NCBI RefSeq assembly: GCF_001433855.1
Contig: NZ_AZCP01000004.1
Span: 144,747 to 208,746, forward strand
Reading direction: 5' to 3'
Source of the DNA: Levilactobacillus brevis ATCC 14869 = DSM 20054
Lineage (GTDB): Bacteria; Bacillota; Bacilli; Lactobacillales; Lactobacillaceae
DNA: 64,000 bases
In this document: in pieces, positions 60,726 through 64,000 of the stretch
How the letters are laid out: each line of letters begins with the position of its first letter
Numbering within the stretch: position 1 is the stretch's first letter
Program-made: the position numbers and the translations under genes
The notes under the pieces: model-generated
What the model was told of the DNA's origin: nothing
Seen by the model: only the letters and a program-made list of their open reading frames with translations
Databases searched by the model: none

Positions 60726-61280
60726 TTAGTCAGTCAAGCGATGAACAAATTCAGCGCCTAATTGTTGCGCGTAAAATTGGTAAGGTGCCAAGGCTTGTTG
60801 GGCGTCGATAAATTGTTCGTTTTCAGTCAGGTCGGTCTTCTTTAATGTCAGTTGGAGGTTAGTACTCATGAGCTGCATCTTTAAGCCACGGACAACCAAT
60901 TGCATGCCCAGTGCGGCCTGAAATCCACCATGACCACCGTAGGAGACCAGGCTAACTGGCTTGCCGCGCCATTCAGTGTATAGATAATCCAAGGCATTCT
61001 TGAGAGGTGCCGGATACCCCCAATTGTATTGGGGAAAGAGAAGGACGAATCCATCGTAGCTTTGAATTAATTGACTCCACGCCTTCGTGTGTGCCAGCTC
61101 GTAATGACCATCTGAAGGTTGAGCGACTTCGTCTAAGAAGGGCAACTGAATGTCAGCGAGGTCAATGAGATCGATCTGAAGGTCAGATTGGGCCATCGCC
61201 GTTTGTAACCAAGTGGCAATGCTCATACTGATTCGGTTGGGTCGAGTTGATCCGATAATGATACCGATTTTTTTAGTCAT
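60726..61280 (-). CDS. NADPH-dependent FMN reductase
   Basis: The 184-residue protein has the flavin motif IIGSTRPNRIS and PQYNWGYPAPLKNALDYLYTEW, the signature of the FMN_red family (azoreductase/chromate/quinone reductases). It reduces quinones or FMN in the cytosol. AAGGAG lies 7 nt before ATG 61280. The longer opening at 61379 overlaps the MarR gene and is unlikely. It is divergent from, and probably regulated by, the MarR gene. Confidence 0.9.
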   Translation of the reverse strand: MTKKIGIIIGSTRPNRISMSIATWLQTAMAQSDLQIDLIDLADIQLPFLDEVAQPSDGHYELAHTKAWSQLIQSYDGFVLLFPQYNWGYPAPLKNALDYLYTEWRGKPVSLVSYGGHGGFQAALGMQLVVRGLKMQLMSTNLQLTLKKTDLTENEQFIDAQQALAPYQFYAQQLGAEFVHRLTD

Positions 61281-61309
61281 GAAAAGCTCCTTAAATGTGT
61301 CATTAATTC

Positions 61310-61322
61310 GTGCATTATGCAC
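61310..61322. promoter_or_regulatory. candidate MarR operator
   Basis: GTGCATTATGCAC is a perfect 13-bp palindrome between the reductase and MarR genes. On the minus strand it contains CATAAT, a possible -10 of the reductase promoter. Confidence 0.5.
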
Positions 61323-61354
61323 ACATCTTAGCACGCTTCTGTTATAATAACAAT

Positions 61355-61804
61355 ATGGATAATGATATTTTTGAAGCATTGTTTGAAATTGTCACGTTTT
61401 TTAATCAACCCCAGCAGGATCGTCAGTTACTGAAGCAGGCTAATTTGACGTTAGAACCGGCAGCCTTGCCCATCATTGTTAGAATTGGTCGGCAACCGGA
61501 GATTAGCATCGGTGAATTGGCTAATCAGATTGGGCGAAATCATTCGTCAATCAGTCGTCAGGTCGATAAGTTGGTCACAGCGGGATGGCTCGTGGAGGTC
61601 GAGCGACGGGATCAACGGATTCGGCAATTAACCTTAAGCGATCAGGGTAAACGCGCTTTATTACAAATTAAGGTTGCCCGCGAGGCTGGGTTACGTCAGC
61701 ACTTGGCAGACTATTCCAATTCGGAACGGATCGAATTACTACAAGTCTTACAGCGATTGGCTAAAACATTAACCACACCTGACGATCCGGATGATAATCA
61801 GTAA
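61355..61804 (+). CDS. MarR family regulator, apparently leaderless
   Basis: The 149-residue winged helix (ISIGELANQIGRNHSSISRQVDKL, VEVERRDQRIRQLTLSDQG) is complete. TATAAT (61343-61348) places transcription start at or next to ATG 61355, and no ribosome binding site precedes it, so translation may be leaderless. It faces the FMN reductase. MarR proteins often sense quinones or oxidants that such reductases detoxify. Confidence 0.85.
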   Translation: MDNDIFEALFEIVTFFNQPQQDRQLLKQANLTLEPAALPIIVRIGRQPEISIGELANQIGRNHSSISRQVDKLVTAGWLVEVERRDQRIRQLTLSDQGKRALLQIKVAREAGLRQHLADYSNSERIELLQVLQRLAKTLTTPDDPDDNQ

Positions 61805-61842
61805 AATGACTGCCGCAGTCATCATTGCGGCAGTCATTTTGT
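61803..61842 (+). terminator. MarR gene terminator
   Basis: AAAATGACTGCCGCA pairs perfectly with TGCGGCAGTCATTTT. Confidence 0.9.
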
Positions 61843-61843
61843 G

Positions 61844-62010
61844 CAAAAAAATTAACCTCATTGAATCGAACTGGGATTTAGTCTGATTCAATAAGGTTAA
61901 TTATTCAATTGGACACAGTAACTAACGGTGCATTTTCCGGGTACACCGCCGACTGTTACCAAAAAAGCTTTAGTTTGTCGTCAGTTTGTTAAGCAATTGT
62001 TTTACGACAT
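61844..62010 (-). ncRNA. possible minus-strand structured RNA with terminator
   Basis: On the minus strand, a hairpin with arms CGGTG/CACCG and GTAAC/GTTAC (61918-61959) precedes a 17-bp imperfect hairpin (61850-61902, arms AATTAACCT and ATTGAATC with complements) that runs straight into TTTTTTTGC, a typical terminator. No gene on the minus strand upstream explains it. The promoter was not identified. Confidence 0.35.
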
Positions 62011-62287
62011 CTTTATAATAACAAAGAAATCAAGGGCTGCGGGCGATTTTGGCAATTTGTAATATTACAATTTTACGGGCCGATTTTAAATATCACAGAT
62101 ATTGTAAATGACTTGTACTGAGAGGGTTACTGTTGAATTTTAAAGGTAAAAATCAGCGTATATTTATTCATGAGGTGTCCGCTAAGCATGACGAGCAACT
62201 AGCGGAGGTTGATACGCCAATCTTCACAAGGATTACTTAATTACGACCATTATCGATTTACCCCATTGTTAAATTTTGATTGCAGAC
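62011..62287. other. gene-free stretch upstream of P-type ATPase
   Basis: It holds a perfect 14-bp palindrome TTGTAATATTACAA (62057-62070), a 7-bp hairpin TCCGCTA/TAGCGGA (about 62178-62206) and otherwise AT-rich sequence. No gene. Confidence 0.45.
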
Positions 62288-62327
62288 GACCAAAACAGAT
62301 GCAAAGCTGACCAAAACTTGGTAAAAT
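62288..62327 (+). promoter_or_regulatory. paired direct repeats and -10 before P-type ATPase leader
   Basis: GACCAAAAC occurs at 62288-62296 and 62309-62317, a 21-bp period (two helical turns), followed by TAAAAT (62322-62327) with no good -35. This is the layout of an activator-dependent promoter, for example for an OmpR-type response regulator. Confidence 0.45.
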
Positions 62328-62362
62328 TCAATCAACGACTAAAAAGATTTGGAGGTGGACGT

Positions 62363-62404
62363 CTTGTACCGCTTGTACGCTGCATTACCAATTCCAGACC
62401 GCTA
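62363..62404 (+). CDS. 13-residue leader peptide ORF
   Basis: A strong ribosome site (TTTGGAGGTGG, GGAGG at 62350-62354) lies 8 nt before TTG 62363, which opens MYRLYAALPIPDR and stops at 62402-62404, 37 nt before the ATPase ATG. The spacing is better than that of the ATPase itself. Pro-rich leader peptides (MgtL) control Mg2+ P-type ATPases in enterobacteria. A comparable role here is an inference. Confidence 0.5.
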
Positions 62405-62441
62405 ATTTAAAATTTGTTAAACGAAGGGAAGACCATTATTC

Positions 62442-64000
62442 ATGGCGCAAGAATCAAAGATAACGGCAACAACCACTGAAACAGAGACCACCGACCCCGG
62501 ACCCAGCCAGCAGCCGCCTTTATGGCAACGCTCGACTGAGTCCTTACTTGTTGATTTTAAAACCGACGAGACGCAAGGGTTAACAACTACTGAGGCCAAG
62601 CGACGACTTACAGAGAATGGTCCTAACGAACTGACCGCCAAAAAGCAATCGAACTTGTTGCGCTTCTTGAAGCAATTTAACAACTCGATTATTTATATTT
62701 TGGCTGCGGCGGCCTTGATCACTTTTCTTATGCACCACTATTCCGATTCGATTGTGATTGGGCTGGTGATTATTGCCAACGCGTTCATTGGCTATTTCCA
62801 GGAACGCTCGGCCGATAATGCCTTGGACCGGATAAAGGCGTTGTTGGTTTCTGAAGCCGTCGTCATTCGTGACGGTCAAAAAGTCACCTTACCAGCACGA
62901 GAGTTGGTAGCTGGTGATCTTGTTCAACTGGAAGCGGGAGATACGGTTCCAGCCGATATGCGGCTGATCAACGCAGACAACTTGAAGATTCAAGAGTCCG
63001 CGTTGACCGGGGAAACCGATTCAGTTGAAAAAGGAGAAGATCCGTTGTCAGCGGCGACCTTACCGTTGGCTGAACGGTCTAATCAGGCATTCGCTTCAAC
63101 GGCGGTAACCAGTGGATCGGCGCGAGGTATCGTGACCACGACCGGTTCAGCAACTGAAATCGGAAGTATCCAGCAAAATGTGGCTGATGTGAAGCAGCAG
63201 GCCACTCCACTGATGAAGAACCTGAATAGCTTAGGTTTAGGGTTATCCATCGCCATTTTAATTGCGGCTGTGCTGTTATTTATCTTGGGAATGATGACCC
63301 ACGTTTACAGTCTGCCAGTCTTGTTGGTGGCCGTCATTACGATGGTCGTTGGGTCGATGCCCGAAGGTTTGCCAGCTAGTACCTCAGTGGTGTTAGCGAT
63401 GGGGACGCAGGCGATGACGAAACAAAATGTGATCGTCAAGACGTTGCCCGCGGTAGAAACGTTGGGTGCAGTGGATATTGTCAATACCGATAAGACCGGG
63501 ACCTTGACCAAAAATGAAATGACCGTCACCGATGTATTAACGACTCAGGATACGTATACCGTGTCTGGCGTGGGCTACGATGCTACGGGGCAAGTCGAAA
63601 ATGATGAAGGCCAACGAGTCGCTTGGCAAGAAGATCCTGACTTAGAGTGGTTAGTACAGATTGCTGGGCAAACCTCTGACGCAGAATTCCATGAGGAAGA
63701 CGGTCAGTGGGTATTGACGGGTGAGCCAACCGATGGGGCGTTGACGGCGCTTTATCACAAGTTGGTGGGCCATGATCCAGCCCCACAAGAGATTGATTCA
63801 CAGCCGTTTGACTCAGCCACCCGTTACTCTGCGCGACTGGTTGACTTCAAGGATCAGCGGTGGTTATTGGTTAAAGGTGCCCCACAAACCCTGATCCGCC
63901 AGATGAAAGAACAGGGCGAGACCGTTGATGAAGCGGCTTGGCAGGCCCGACTATCACAGCTAACCCACCAAGGTAAGCGGGTCGTGGCGTTGGGTTACCA
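62442..64000 (+). CDS. P-type cation-transporting ATPase, 3' end outside window
   Basis: The first about 519 codons are present. A soluble N-terminus rich in Thr and Pro is followed by the cation-ATPase N domain (TTTEAKRRLTENGPNEL), two helices, the actuator loop with LTGETD, helices including the PEGLP motif (SMPEGLPAS), the phosphorylation site NTDKTGTLTK, and the start of the nucleotide-binding domain (VKGAPQTLI). PEGLP places it in the P2 group (Ca2+, Na+/K+ or Mg2+-like). The ion is unresolved without the last helices. GAAGGGAAG lies upstream of ATG 62442. Confidence 0.93.
   Translation, partial: MAQESKITATTTETETTDPGPSQQPPLWQRSTESLLVDFKTDETQGLTTTEAKRRLTENGPNELTAKKQSNLLRFLKQFNNSIIYILAAAALITFLMHHYSDSIVIGLVIIANAFIGYFQERSADNALDRIKALLVSEAVVIRDGQKVTLPARELVAGDLVQLEAGDTVPADMRLINADNLKIQESALTGETDSVEKGEDPLSAATLPLAERSNQAFASTAVTSGSARGIVTTTGSATEIGSIQQNVADVKQQATPLMKNLNSLGLGLSIAILIAAVLLFILGMMTHVYSLPVLLVAVITMVVGSMPEGLPASTSVVLAMGTQAMTKQNVIVKTLPAVETLGAVDIVNTDKTGTLTKNEMTVTDVLTTQDTYTVSGVGYDATGQVENDEGQRVAWQEDPDLEWLVQIAGQTSDAEFHEEDGQWVLTGEPTDGALTALYHKLVGHDPAPQEIDSQPFDSATRYSARLVDFKDQRWLLVKGAPQTLIRQMKEQGETVDEAAWQARLSQLTHQGKRVVALGY

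Overview
The window comes from a low-to-mid-GC Gram-positive bacterium of the family Lactobacillaceae, most likely Levilactobacillus or a close relative. The evidence is the phenolic acid decarboxylase/PadR pair, two L-type lectin/WxL surface proteins, strong AGGAGG-type ribosome binding sites, NRAMP MntH with a DtxR-family regulator, a T-box leader, catabolite (cre) sites and short Rho-independent terminators between almost every transcription unit. It looks chromosomal. I see no transposase, phage gene, CRISPR array, tRNA or rRNA.

Layout. 0-5 kb: end of a NUDIX gene, padC with divergent padR, a TetR/reductase divergent pair, and an elaA-marR operon. 5-7 kb: three small membrane proteins of unknown function. 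7-11 kb: CadD, a DtxR/MntR regulator, UspA and MntH (metal homeostasis). 11-13.4 kb: lectin/WxL protein 1. 13.4-17.3 kb: guaC and purA facing purB, with PurBox-like operators between. 17.3-21.4 kb: a TetR-controlled oxidoreductase set with three copies of one operator. 21.4-21.8 kb: no gene, but four hairpins that look like a minus-strand small RNA. 21.8-31 kb: hydrolases, a tyrosine phosphatase, a secreted S53 protease, a glutamine-amidotransferase-like hydrolase, an HhH-GPD glycosylase and glycerol kinase. 31-33 kb: two secreted wall or peptide hydrolases. 33-41.3 kb: a glycoside-utilisation locus (GH3, AraC, GH42, MFS, GH30) with cre sites. 41-48 kb: isochorismatase-like hydrolase, PadR-DUF1700-DUF4097 operon, Dus, FabV, flavodoxin and GNAT. 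47.7-48.3 kb: a 0.6-kb non-coding stretch holding a large foldable element. 48.3-53.3 kb: amino acid permease and the WxL plus lectin/WxL 2 operon. 53.3-61.8 kb: M20 peptidase, AdhP, Lrp, an OpuC-type osmolyte importer, a T-box-controlled MetE-like methyltransferase and a MarR/FMN-reductase pair. 61.8-64 kb: a long leader with an apparent 13-codon leader ORF before a P-type ATPase that runs off the window.

The genes fit a plant-associated fermentative lifestyle: detoxification of hydroxycinnamic acids, beta-glycoside uptake and hydrolysis, adhesion through lectin/WxL proteins, Mn2+ import, osmolyte uptake, and many one-component regulators each next to its target. The observations I think most deserve follow-up are the C-rich-loop multi-hairpin RNA at 21.5 kb, the leader ORF and paired direct repeats before the P-type ATPase, the three-way-junction element at 47.8 kb, and the apparent AUU start codon of padR. 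All coordinates of short sites were read by eye.
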